Assembly (NCBI GenBank): GCA_965224765.1
Contig: CBDDAC010000008.1
Coordinates: forward strand, 62,001 to 126,000
Length of the DNA: 64,000 nt
Source of the DNA: CAZDBA01 sp965224765
Lineage (GTDB): Bacteria; Planctomycetota; Planctomycetia; Pirellulales; Pirellulaceae
Direction: 5' to 3'
Shown: positions 35,039 through 43,965 of the stretch, one piece after another
How the letters are laid out: the number at the start of each line of letters is the position of its first letter
Numbering within the stretch: position 1 is the first letter of the stretch
Made by a program: the position numbers and the translations under genes
Notes under the pieces: generated by a model
Told to the model about the DNA's origin: nothing
What the model saw: the letters and a program-made list of their open reading frames with translations, nothing else
Database searches by the model: none

Positions 35039-35908
35039 TCAGGCCGCCAATTCAAATTGGATTGGACTGACGTAGCCCAATGATGAGTGAAGGCGAATTC
35101 GATTGTAGTATTGTTCAATATATTTGTTCAAGCTGCGCTGAACATGTAACTGACAAACGTAATTTTCCCAATAAACACATTCGGTCTTTAACGATCGGTA
35201 AAAACTTTCCATCACGGCGTTATCCCAGCAGTTGCCTTTGCGGCTCATACTGGGGCGATAGTGGTTGTCAGCGATTCGTTTTTGAAAGGCCTCGCTACAG
35301 AATTGGCTACCGCGATCGGTGTGAACAATCAAATCAGATTTCGGTTGACGAATCGTGATTGCCATTTGCAAAGCATCGACGGCCAACTGAGCGTCGATTC
35401 GGTCACTGATCTTCCAGCCAACGATTCGCCTGGAGAACAAGTCCAGGATCGTCGTCAGGTAGATCCAACCGGTGCGGGTGTCGATGTAGGTCGTATCGGC
35501 CACCCACTTCTGGTTCGGTTCTTGAGCCGTAAAATTCCGATCAAGCAGGTTTTCTGCTACCGGCAACGAGTGCCTCGAATCGGTCGTCGTTACGAATCTG
35601 CGTTTGCATCGTGCTGCAATGCATGCTTGCCGCATCAGTCGGGCGACGGTTTTGATATTGCAGGGTTCACCATGAGCTAACAGCTCTCGGTGAATTCGCG
35701 GACTGCCGTAGCCTTTGTGTTGGGCGTGGATTGCTTTGATCAACGTCAACAATCGAGTCGCACGTTGTTCTCGGGCGCCAGCCAATTCAGTCTGACGCCG
35801 TTGATCCTTGCTCCACTGGTAAAACCCGCTACTGGAAACCTTGAGCAAACGACACATCGTTTGCACAGGCCATCTTTTGCGATGATCTTCAATAAACTTG
35901 AATCTCAT
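35039..35908 (-). CDS. IS3-family transposase OrfB (289 aa), copy A
   Basis: Same protein as 13543-14412: DDE residues in WVADTTYIDTRTGW, LIVHTDRGSQFC and GNCWDNAVMESFYRSLK. It overlaps the end of orfA by four bases and continues upstream in the -1 frame through the A6G signal, so the transposase is most likely the OrfAB fusion. Confidence 0.93.
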   Translation of the reverse strand: MRFKFIEDHRKRWPVQTMCRLLKVSSSGFYQWSKDQRRQTELAGAREQRATRLLTLIKAIHAQHKGYGSPRIHRELLAHGEPCNIKTVARLMRQACIAARCKRRFVTTTDSRHSLPVAENLLDRNFTAQEPNQKWVADTTYIDTRTGWIYLTTILDLFSRRIVGWKISDRIDAQLAVDALQMAITIRQPKSDLIVHTDRGSQFCSEAFQKRIADNHYRPSMSRKGNCWDNAVMESFYRSLKTECVYWENYVCQLHVQRSLNKYIEQYYNRIRLHSSLGYVSPIQFELAA

Positions 35909-36189
35909 CGGCTTCCGTTGGCAAAGATGGCCGTGGCCTTTTTTAGAATATCTCGCTCGATCTTGAGTTGACGGTTTTCCTCCTGGAGCTGCCGAATCAC
36001 TTTCATTTCCTGCGAAACCGTTTCAACATTCTCTAAAGGCTGGTCGCCATACTTCTTTTTCCAGCGACGGATATTGCTGACTTCCAGGCCCAGGTCTGTC
36101 GCCACTTGACGTGCCGTCAGACCCTTCTCAATCATCAATTTGACCGCCTCAAGCTTGTATTCCAATGAATAAATACGACGTTCTGACAT
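35905..36189 (-). CDS. IS3-family OrfA (94 aa), copy A
   Basis: Helix-turn-helix protein (LTARQVATDLGLEVSNIRRW) with a leucine-zipper-like C-terminal helix. It ends ILKKATAIFANGSR. OrfA alone usually limits transposition, and the fusion with OrfB is the active enzyme. Confidence 0.92.
   Translation of the reverse strand: MSERRIYSLEYKLEAVKLMIEKGLTARQVATDLGLEVSNIRRWKKKYGDQPLENVETVSQEMKVIRQLQEENRQLKIERDILKKATAIFANGSR
35938..35944 (-). promoter_or_regulatory. Programmed -1 frameshift site (A AAA AAG)
   Basis: CTTTTTT on the plus strand, i.e. A AAA AAG in the orfA frame. Slipping back one base puts ribosomes in the orfB frame (KKGHGHLCQRKPMRFKF). In copy B the group II intron is inserted directly after this signal. 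Confidence 0.8.
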
Positions 36190-36260
36190 CTCTAATCTCC
36201 ATCATGTAAACAGCAGTAAAAAGCTTAACCACTGTCCACCAATAATGGGTAGGACCACGG

Positions 36261-36972
36261 TGCGATTGCAACTGAATCCAAGGGCGTGATCGTGCGTGCT
36301 GCTTGCAACAGTCACGCGCGTCGCAAGTTCGAGGACGCCAAGGACTATCCAGCAGACCGTCGCAAGTGGATGCAGTGGTATCAAGACTTGTTCGACATAG
36401 AAACCGAAGCCAAACGTTTACCCGACGAGCAACGGACGGCTTTACGGCATGCGAAAGCAAAACCGATTTGGGACTTGATGCGAGCGGAGCTTGATTCGGT
36501 CAACGATCCAACGGAGCAAGTCGTGTTGCCCAAGAGCGATTTACGCAAGGCGCTGAATTACGCTCGCAATCACTGGACGGAGTTAACGCGTTATCTCGAT
36601 GATCCGAAGTTGGCCGCGGATAACAACGAATGTGAACAGCTGATGAAACAGATCGGGCTGGGAAGAAAGAACTGGCTGTTTTGTGGAAGCATCGCAGGCG
36701 GCGAACGCAACGCCGGATTCATGACCTTAGTCAGCAGTGCCCACCGAAACGATCTCGATGTTTGGGCTTACGTGAACGACGTCTTGAAACGGCTGTTGGC
36801 TGGCGAGACGAATTACCAACCGATGCTGCCTTGGGTTTGGGCCAAAGAACATCCAGACTCCATTCGCCAGTTCAGGAAAGATGAACGTCGAGACCGAGAG
36901 GTTCGAAAAACAGAAAAACGAGCCAACCGAAGACTAAAAAAAGCCAGACAAGCCAAACTAAAAAATCGCTAG
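36261..36972 (+). pseudogene. tnpC: IS66 transposase TnpC, C-terminal part
   Basis: Reads GAIATESKGVIVRAACNSHARRKFEDA, then RYLDDPKLAADNNECEQLMKQIGLGRKNWLFCGS, the conserved end of IS66 transposases with the catalytic Glu region (N-N-x-x-E), and a Lys/Arg-rich tail. In frame with 33770-34809 after removal of the IS3. Confidence 0.92.
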
Positions 36973-37359
36973 TCAAGAGCGATACCGAAACCGTGCTCCT
37001 GTACGCTTACTCACGCGCTCGTACCGACGAGGCTTCCCGTGTTGCCAATGTTTCCATGTACAGACATGCTGTCGCCAATACCCCGGTGAGATCGTTGATT
37101 CGTTGTCGTTCATGTCATCAACGACGGCGGCCTTCCTCCAGGTTCAAGAGAGTCGGCTCCCACATCACACTTTTCGAGGCTTGCTCAGCGTTTACTCACA
37201 TTACGGCCTGTCTGCTCGCAGATCATCCAAGATGACCTTTCTCAAAGGCTTCGACAGTTTTGTCACCTCCACTGCCGCTCCGATTGCTACCGGCTGGAAC
37301 GACTAATTTGCCGGGTGGGAATTGCACCCACTGAAAACATTGACCTTTGCACGGCGCAC

Positions 37360-37494
37360 TGAACCCGAACTGTTACGCACGAGCTGGTTGTTGAGCCCTT
37401 GATGGTTTCGTTCTTCATGGTAATGCTCAAGATATTGCTGAACGGTGAATCGAAGTGAATTTTCACCGAAACAGGACAGAGAGAATGGGGGCAC
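37360..37494 (-). pseudogene. DDE integrase/transposase fragment before the outer group II intron
   Basis: FTVQQYLEHYHEERNHQGLN and then NQLVRNSSGS is the conserved C-terminal region of an integrase-core protein. The reading stops being recognisable upstream of about 37480. The matching 3' end, RQRLGGILKYY, is at 29303-29370, across roughly 8 kb of nested insertions. Confidence 0.68.
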
Positions 37495-37549
37495 CCATTC
37501 ACTGAGAACTCCGCCGATTCACAAAAACTGGATTTGAATCTTGATTCAC

Positions 37550-37753
37550 CTACTCGGCTCTACCGGCCATAGTAAAAATTGCCTGCCGAATATGGTCAGG
37601 AAGCGTTTCCCACCGCTCGACAATGTGTGCAATCGAAGGATCTCGCAGACCATCGCAATTGGGCGAACACGAATTCGATTGGGCTTCGCAAATCGCAGCG
37701 GTTGCATCGTTTTCATTTTCTGTAGCTTTAAGTGGCGTCGTTTTTGGCGTCAC
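37550..37753 (-). CDS. Hypothetical short protein or fragment
   Basis: GTG start with no good ribosome-binding site. The C-terminal part (IAHIVERWETLPDHIRQAIFTM) has the W-x-x-L-P-x-x-I-R-x-x-I pattern often seen at the ends of planctomycete integrase-associated proteins. It could be the tail of a lost gene, since a stop codon lies just before the start. Confidence 0.35.
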   Translation of the reverse strand: MTPKTTPLKATENENDATAAICEAQSNSCSPNCDGLRDPSIAHIVERWETLPDHIRQAIFTMAGRAE

Positions 37754-37890
37754 CGAGTTCTAAATCGCCTGTTTCCTCCAGGCTTCGGCCGTGTTTTTAA
37801 GTCCAATATCGCCCACTTGATTTTTAAGGCTTCAAGCCGAACCATCCTTCGTATGTACCCTTTTTGTGTACCCTAAATACGGAGGATGGT

Positions 37891-38924
37891 ATGCCACGCC
37901 AGGCAAAGCCTTATTATCGCAAAGTCCAAAAACGTTGGGTTTGCACCATCGATGGAAAACGCATCACATTGGATGCGGATCGTGAAAAAGCCCATCGAAA
38001 ATTCCACGAACTCATGCTGGATCGTGAAAATCTATCTGCCGCAATTCACACGCTATACGGCCTCTCTCAGACGTATCTCGACTGGGTTGAGAAAAATCGT
38101 GCTGAAGGCACGTACGACAACCAATTGAGAATTCTCAAGAGTTTCATTGGGCATGTCGGTAAAACAATGAAAGTTGGTGCTCTAAAGAACCACCATCTAC
38201 TGAAGTGGGCGGACGCACAGCCAGATTGGACATCAACCAGCAAGAACGACGCGATTAGCACGGTTTTGCGAATGCTTAATTGGGCTGCAGAGCAGGGGCA
38301 CATTCAACGATCACCTATTTCGAAAATCACAAAGCCCAAACGCCTCCGTCGCGAGATCTTCTACACGCCGGAACAATGGAAACAGATTTGCTCCCATGTC
38401 AAAGACGGTTTCATTGATTTACTGGACTTTATGTGGTCCACCGGCTGTCGACCAAAGGAAGCCCGCGATTTGGAAGCCCGACACGTTCATCTCGACAACA
38501 GCGTATGCCTAATGAGATCAGACGAATCAAAAAAAGAAAAACCCAGAGCAATTTTCTTAACTGAAGAAACGAAGGAAATCCTCAAAAGGCTCATCGAAAA
38601 ATATCCAACTGGAAAGCTCTTCAAGAATCGTCGCGGTAATCCATGGACGAAAGATTCCGTCAAGTGTCGACTTACACGGATCAGCTCCAAGGTCGGCTTT
38701 CGAGTCATTGCGTATGGCACGAGCCATTCCTACGCTACTGAAGGACTAACAAACGGCGTTGACTCAATCGTCCTCGCACGCTCATGGGCCACAGCAACAC
38801 CAATATGATCGCCAAGGTCTATTCACACTTGTCCCGCAATCCTAAGTTTTTGCTTGAGCAAGCGACTCGTGTAAAGAGTTCGCCATCCAACGCAGAGGAA
38901 ATTGCCAAAGACAACCCCATGTAA
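37891..38924 (+). pseudogene. Tyrosine recombinase (phage-type integrase), frameshifted near the active site
   Basis: ATG at 37891 follows GGAGG by five bases. The N-terminal SAM-like core-binding region (LSQTYLDWVEKNRAEGTYDNQ) spans about 50-150, and the catalytic domain includes FMWSTGCRPKEARDLEARHV with the first Arg. In YGTSHSYATEGLTNGVD, the place of the usual RHS/T, the Arg is replaced. Near 38783 one base is missing: the first frame ends ARSWATATPI, while another frame continues TLMGHSNTNMIAKVYSHLSR with the GH and catalytic Tyr and stops at 38924. The enzyme is probably inactive. This may be a relic of an integrated element. Confidence 0.82.
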
Positions 38925-39153
38925 CCAGCGGAAAATGGCCAGTTGATTGAGGTTCGCTCTAAATATGGAAGGTAGCCTACACGCCACAATTCCACAGAGC
39001 CCCACGAGTAAACCTGTGTTTCGCGAAATATCGTATTGCACGTCAAAATTCTATGCTGGCGATGCAGCAATGAATTTGTGGAGCACTGCGCAATTTGATG
39101 TCATAATGCACCAGGTGTCACCAAATTCGCCCGAAGTCATGGAACCCAATTGA

Positions 39154-39455
39154 ATGTTGAAAGAAAATTTCGATCAATTCGTCGATGCTGGCTTCACCAT
39201 CACGGATACGCAAGATCAAACACCCATAAACGATTGGGGAAAAACACCTATTTCGTTGCCTGCCGCCACGGCGACGGCCAACCGTCAGGAATCGTGTTTC
39301 GAGGGGAAAACGAAACATACTATTTCGACTACTTTGCCGATGCGAGATTGGTAATGGGCCCAAGTGGGCTAATTAAGGAGAGCAGGGATACGGTTCTCAC
39401 TTGTAAGCCTGAGCAACCCTTTTTGACGCAGCTCAAACATCATTCATGTGAATGA
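39154..39455 (+). pseudogene. Hypothetical protein gene with a probable frameshift
   Basis: One frame starts MLKENFDQFVDAGFTITD and is well formed up to INDWGK. Another continues NTYFVACRHGDGQPSG, IVFRGENETYYFDYFADAR to a stop at 39455. The switch is at a GGGGAAAAA run near 39237-39246. No domain is recognised. Joined, it would encode about 100 residues. Confidence 0.4.
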
Positions 39456-40166
39456 ACAATCTGGCTCTCAACTTCATTGAGCCAGCAATTCATACATACG
39501 CCCGATTCCACACGTTCTATGAGTTGCATAGCCCGTCCTCCAATTCGTGAAGGATTTCGTGCATCTCATCAAATTTCGAACTAGCCTGTCGGCGTTTTCC
39601 ATACTTATGCGCCACAATGTCAACGCATCAATCAACCTGAAACAATCAATGTTTCCGCAGCTTCTGCACGATTCAACATTCCATGAATCGTACTAGCGAG
39701 GCAGATTTGGCTTGGTTTCGTGCATTATTTCGTGCACAAAAGACACTTCAAATTCGCCCAAGTTCATTCCGCGTGCATGTCACAAACTCCCCTCGGCGTT
39801 TCACGCCGAACGTTCGACCAGAAATGCAGGAACTGCATCGGCATTGTGACCGAAGCAGATTCGGAGAAATGCAATGAGGATCGCACCGACTCTTACTTGA
39901 AATGCCAATGAAGGTGAATTTCAACTGACCTATCAAGATTCTTGAATCAAACGTTCAACAATAGTTGCTTCAACCCTCTTGTCTTCCTGGTTCGTCGGAT
40001 GAAATAAAGTGTTGAGCAACAACAGTCTTACCTGTGAAACGTTCTATCAATATCTTCTCGACGTCAGCCTTTTCCATCGATCGACTTTGATGGCCAGAAA
40101 TTTGACATTTCATATTCTGCCCCATACGATGTTGTGGGAATCTGGAACACTACTCAGGAGATTATC
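39456..40166. other. Intergenic stretch without recognisable gene
   Basis: No supported gene. It contains CGGCGTTTCACGCCGAACG at 39794-39812, which recurs with one change at 41360-41378 on the other side of the STN-like gene, together with a looser CCCAAGT-CATTCC match just before both. Confidence 0.5.
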
Positions 40167-41169
40167 ATGCGTTACCTTCGCTCCTTTCCACTTCCACCGC
40201 TGCTTGTTTTTTGGCTGGCAACGGTTGTTGCCGCAACAAAAAGATGAACAAATCCTCGCGTTAGAATCTGAGATAAAGAAGTTGCGTCAACAGCATGCGG
40301 AGATTCATAGAGAAAACGAACTTCTCAAGCAGAAATGCGATTCACTGATCAATGAGAAATCCGAATTGGAGCAAAGCGTATCCAAAAAGAACGAGATGCA
40401 TCAGCGGATTTTTGAACAGCTGCTCAATTCCCAAGAGTCAGCTCAGCAACAGATAGCGCTTCAGCATCTGATGGCCTGTCTCGACCAGGAACGCGTTTCA
40501 GGCGACATGCTTTCGTTGGAGGTGTTCAAGCCAGAAATATTCAGGCGACTTTCTCGATTGGTAGAATCTGACGACGCGAAAATTCGAATTCAGGCCGCCC
40601 GCGTTTTTACTGTCATCAGCCGTTCCTCAGCAATCGAAATGGGATTTCAATTTGGCCCTACTTGGGAACCAACAAGTCGATTCGATACCGAGGAGTCCAT
40701 GATTTATAGGGCCCTTAAGCAACCCATTGACTTGGACTATGACGAACAAGTCCTGGAAGAGATCGTTGATGAGTTTCAGAGTTGGTTTGACATTCCTGTC
40801 ACGCTATCCAAAGAGGTAAGTGGTCGTACTTTGGTTACTTTCAAAGCATCGGGACTGGAGTTGGATGGTGTGCTCGCGAGAATGCTGGACAAATATGATT
40901 TGGCCTATCGAGTCATGGACGATCAGATTGTGATCATGAAGAATACGGACAATCGTCTGAGCAAGTCCGAAACCTACAACGTTCGAGGCTTACTCTCCGA
41001 GAAACTGGATATCGACGGATTGATCAAGCTAATAACAATTGATGTTGGCGCGAATACTGTTTCGGTAAACGCAGTGGACCAACACAGATTAGTCATTAAG
41101 GGAACCGAAAACGATCACCGACAGGTCAGTCAGTTTCTTGGCTCCTTGGCGAAACCGGCCAAGTGGTAG
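40167..41169 (+). pseudogene. Exported STN/secretin-N-like protein, frameshifted after the signal peptide
   Basis: ATG 40167 has AGGAG seven bases upstream and reads a clean signal peptide, MRYLRSFPLPPLLVFWLATV followed by VAATKR, then a stop. The body is in another frame: a coiled coil (DEQILALESEIKKLRQQHAE ... ) to about 150, then a region with IDLDYDEQVLEEIVDEFQSW and LVTFKASGLELDGVLARMLDK, resembling the STN/secretin short N-terminal domain seen in secretins and TonB-linked receptors, and repeated in planctomycete surface proteins. The shift lies at AACAAAAAGATG (about 40235-40246); removing one A gives one continuous protein of about 333 residues. Confidence 0.68.
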
Positions 41170-41514
41170 GCGACAGCCGGCTCCTGTTTTCTGCACAGCG
41201 TAAGTAACACCCTTTTTGGAACAAGGACTTCGATTGAATACGACATTAGCCGCTCAGCCAACTGCGTTCGGCCGGGTGGCCGATGCAGATTGGGCGAACG
41301 GCGAAACTGCATCGAATTCATCGTTCGAACGCTTTTCTATCCCAAGTCATTCCCCAAATCGGCGTTTCACACCGAACGTACGAAGACAAAGTCCGAAAGT
41401 GCGTCGGTCTGTTTCACCGGTTCAGTTGACGGTCTTCAGCGTCGGGCTGGTTGCATCCGACCAAATTGTTCTAGTGCCTGTTTTCATTCCAAAACGTGTC
41501 ACCGTTTAATTCGT
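41170..41514. other. Intergenic stretch without recognisable gene
   Basis: Nothing beyond the diverged repeat CGGCGTTTCACACCGAACG (41360-41378) can be supported here. Confidence 0.5.
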
Positions 41515-42054
41515 TCACTCAGAAGCGCCGATCGCCACCAAGAGGGCGTGTAAATGATCCGCAAGTCTCTGCGAAAGTTCCTTGTCATCAGGCAAGCTCC
41601 AAACATCTATCGGTACTTGAAACAAATCGCTTCGCACACCGAACTCCCCTTCTTTGAGCTTGTCCCACGAATGGTTTCGGCGTGAGTGGCATTCGGCGCA
41701 GGTAGAACCACGCTGAATCGCTGCAGCTTTGACTTCCGTCAAATCGCCTTTACGGCTGGCTTCGACGGCCGACTGAATGGTCGCAATTCCATTTCGCGCC
41801 AACCGCTGATATTTCTCGACAGCTTCGTCGCCAAGAATCGGCTGAAGCTCCTCCGCCAGTTCAATCATCCTTTTATAGCGTGGAATGTACGATGCCAGCC
41901 AATCAGCATCCGGTACAACTTCACGTTCCTCGATATCGATCGTAACTCTTTTGACAAGGTAGCTGTTGTGAAGCATCAAGATTCTGTGTTCGTAGAGCGC
42001 CTTGAGCAAATTTCCTTCTTTACTTTCGTCTGGGAGGAGAACGGGGACAGCCAT
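41515..42054 (-). CDS. Cytochrome-c-like protein with one CxxCH site, probably N-terminally truncated
   Basis: CAECHSRRNHSWDKL carries one heme-binding CxxCH. The preceding part is helical (IELAEELQPILGDEAVEKY, GIATIQSAVEASRKGDL), similar to cytochrome c' or other four-helix heme proteins. I place the start at 42054, where AAGGAG lies eleven bases upstream. No signal peptide is visible, which is odd because c-type cytochromes mature outside the cytoplasm. The DNA just upstream is a patchwork of repeats and IS scraps, so the true 5' end may have been lost. The frame stays open to 42162. Confidence 0.55.
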   Translation of the reverse strand: MAVPVLLPDESKEGNLLKALYEHRILMLHNSYLVKRVTIDIEEREVVPDADWLASYIPRYKRMIELAEELQPILGDEAVEKYQRLARNGIATIQSAVEASRKGDLTEVKAAAIQRGSTCAECHSRRNHSWDKLKEGEFGVRSDLFQVPIDVWSLPDDKELSQRLADHLHALLVAIGASE

Positions 42055-42173
42055 TGTTTGAAGTGCTCCTTCACGTTTTGCCGGGCTCTTTTGTATTTGA
42101 GTGGTTGTTTCTCTTCCAAAATTTTCGCTGGTTTGATTGACCAAAATCCACTTTCCGTTCAAGTGGCAACGTG

Positions 42174-42262
42174 TAAAAATTGGGTGTCCCTATTTGGACC
42201 TCTCCCTCCCTATTTGGACCTCTCCCTTGCAAAAATTGGGTGTCCCTATTTGGACCTCTCAA
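42174..42262. repeat. Direct repeats of TCCCTATTTGGACCTCTC
   Basis: Three copies of TCCCTATTTGGACCTCTC; the first and third are preceded by AAAAATTGGGTG. A related CCCTATTTGTTTAGT occurs twice at about 42811-42841. They bracket the IS21 and IS256 scraps, suggesting repeated insertion and deletion. Confidence 0.7.
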
Positions 42263-42358
42263 CCTTATCGACCATGCTGGCCGCATCGCTAAAAAACCTC
42301 TTGGGCGAAGCCTCGTTAGGTTATCGCCTTTCCGACATCGCGGACTCAGCTTGTCATC

Positions 42359-42520
42359 TCATGGCGATTTGATCTGCTGATGTTGCCGATAACCGGGCGG
42401 CTCCTCAAGAGCGAGGATCTTGTTCAGTGTGTGCCAGCCAATCTTATACTTCTTGACTGCACCACGTTTACTCAGGCCTTCCACAAGAACCTGACGACGA
42501 ACTTCCGTCCAAAACTCCAT
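42359..42520 (-). pseudogene. istA: IS21 IstA N-terminal fragment
   Basis: MEFWTEVRRQVLVEGLSKRG and WHTLNKILALEEPPGY match the start of IS21-family IstA transposases, with their first helix-turn-helix. Only 53 codons remain. The rest of istA and all of istB are absent. Confidence 0.7.
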
Positions 42521-42666
42521 ATCTACGTACAATCCGGCACCTCGGAGAACTTAAAAGATATCGAACTAAAGTTCGATACTCTCAAAAGTCAACGAAATAC
42601 TACTCGGCGCGCCGCCATTTTGGACCGCCCCTCAACTCCGCCGGGCGCCGCTCTTTTCGACCGCCG

Positions 42667-42798
42667 TCAACAATGCATCAAGGCAGTGACGATCGAATCC
42701 TGAAGTTGTTGCGGATCGTTGGCTGCTTGGTAGGTGTCCAGAACGACTTCCTCGCTACTGCCGTCGGCGTTGTGCTTTTGCACACGTGGGCGGATCAC
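42667..42798 (-). pseudogene. IS256-type transposase N-terminal fragment
   Basis: A 43-codon remnant, V-I-R-P-R-V-x-K-H-N-A-D-G-S, then EEVVLDTYQAANDPQQLQDS, resembling the beginning of planctomycete Mutator/IS256 transposases. GGGAGG lies just before the GTG. It stops at once after ALMHC. Confidence 0.45.
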
Positions 42799-43030
42799 AT
42801 CCTCCCGTTCGCCCTATTTGTTTAGTCCCTATTTGTTTAGTTTCTGTCAAATGATTGCTTCGCCGATTTGGCTCAAGCATTTTCGCTTTGGACCTTTTGA
42901 ATGGCTGTGGCGTTCACTTGCCTACTGGAAAGTGCAAAAACTCGCGCGCTAAACTCTGGTGGCGTCACCACGCCGATTTTGAGCAGGTGCTTCGGTTCTT
43001 GAGGAAGCGCACCCACAACTCCCCAGCAAT

Positions 43031-43084
43031 TGTGTTGGAGGCGGTTGTGTTGGAGGCGGTTGTGTTGGAGGCGGTTGTGTTGGA
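43031..43084. repeat. 15-bp minisatellite (TGTGTTGGAGGCGGT)
   Basis: Three complete tandem units and a partial fourth (43031-43045, 43046-43060, 43061-43075, 43076-43084). Read in one frame it would repeat VVLEA, but no gene is supported around it. Confidence 0.85.
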
Positions 43085-43258
43085 AATTTGTTTCGGCGGG
43101 AGCCTCAACCTCCCAGTTGAGCCTAAGCAAGGATTGGCGGCGCATTGAAAAACGCAAACGAAACATAAGGTTCGTTTGCGTTTAACACATCTCGCAAGGT
43201 TGCGAATCGTGGAAAATTCAGATCGGGACGCTTTGCCCCTGCTTCCAGTCTCTTAGGT

Positions 43259-43786
43259 TTACTTGTTGACCTGAGTGTCGATATACGGATTGGGAACCCG
43301 TGTCGATTTATCTTTGAGCTCGGTGCCAACAGTAATCTTTTTTACTTCTTGCTCGGCTTCCATACTTTCGTTGAAGAATGGGTTCATCACTTTTTGGGCG
43401 ACTGGAACGGCATTCATTTCAACGGGAATGATTCCCGGAGGCGCTGCGTAGGGGCTGACTCCATATGGACGTTTTACTTTTCCGCTGTAGTACACGGGGG
43501 GGAACTTGCTGAAGTAAGGCAGGTCTTCACGCCGTTCCTGCAATCCGCCGCCATAGTTGAACGGAATTCCAAACCCAGAACGGCCACATCCGTTGTGTCG
43601 TGAAAACCGTCGAGGAGCTGAGCGTGTGAATGTCGGGTTGCTATTGGCGAAATTGAAGCCAAGGCCAGCCCCATAGCCAGCGTTGTAGGATGTGGTAATG
43701 TTCTGTGCACTAGCTTCTGATGCGGTCGTCATCGAGAATGTTGCAATGGCGACGATTGCCAGGGCAGCATGTAGGAGCGATTTCAT
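43259..43786 (-). CDS. Secreted planctomycete protein of unknown function (175 aa)
   Basis: Start at MKSLLHAALAIVAIATFSM, a signal peptide ending about ASA|QN, with AAAGGC upstream. The middle, YFSKFPPVYYSGKVKRPYG and then VSPYAAPPGIIPVE, is a pattern I associate with short secreted proteins of Pirellulales-like planctomycetes. Its function is unknown. The mature part is rich in Gly, Asn, Pro and aromatic residues and is probably an envelope-associated protein. It is divergent from queG. Confidence 0.72.
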   Translation of the reverse strand: MKSLLHAALAIVAIATFSMTTASEASAQNITTSYNAGYGAGLGFNFANSNPTFTRSAPRRFSRHNGCGRSGFGIPFNYGGGLQERREDLPYFSKFPPVYYSGKVKRPYGVSPYAAPPGIIPVEMNAVPVAQKVMNPFFNESMEAEQEVKKITVGTELKDKSTRVPNPYIDTQVNK

Positions 43787-43965
43787 GATTAGCCTTTCGA
43801 AAGACAACGAGATGTGGGTCTTGAAGGATTTGCCTTCGTGTCAATTGACGATCTGCCATAAGTTGGGCAAACTCGTCTTGTTCCAATTCCACACTAACCA
43901 AGACCCGGCACGTTTCAAGTTGACAAGCTAATTGGTTTGCTGATTGTTCAGAAGTTTTCCTGCCC

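Larger units (their letters stand above)
34810..36257 (-). mobile_element. IS3-family element (copy A), intact
   Basis: 1,448 bp with imperfect inverted repeats (TGGTCTTCCCCATCAGAAG and TGGTCCTACCCATTATTGG) and a CGG target duplication (34807-34809 and 36258-36260). Inserted in tnpC of the IS66 element. It is the uninterrupted reference for copy B, which carries the group II intron. Confidence 0.95.
32865..37010 (+). mobile_element. IS66-family element, split by an IS3 element
   Basis: Ends GTAAGCGTCCACAGTCACGG and (complement) GTAAGCGTACAGGAGCACGG. A perfect 8-bp duplication TCACGCGC lies at 32857-32864 and 37011-37018, as expected for IS66. Three genes (TnpA, TnpB, TnpC). Without the IS3 the length is about 2.7 kb, normal for the family. 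It is inserted in the 5' domain region of the outer group II intron. Confidence 0.95.
29375..37359 (-). mobile_element. Outer group II intron, itself carrying a group II intron and an IS66
   Basis: The 5' end at 37359 reads GTGCGCCGTGCAAAGGTC, a canonical group II start. Domain V is at 29496-29526. The RT gene starts at 32708 and is broken at YADD by another group II intron (30053-31897). An IS66 with an 8-bp duplication sits in domain I-III (32865-37010). Removing both inserts leaves about 2.0 kb, a normal intron size. The 3' end lies between about 29365 and 29400 and is not resolved. Confidence 0.85.

Noticed and set aside
37891..38924. Programmed frameshift in the tyrosine recombinase
   Set aside because: No slippery heptamer or downstream structure at 38783, and the conserved Arg before His is also changed, so decay is more likely.
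43031..43084. Tandem repeat as a possible CRISPR remnant
   Set aside because: Units of 15 bp are adjacent with no spacers, and no cas gene is in the window; it is a minisatellite.
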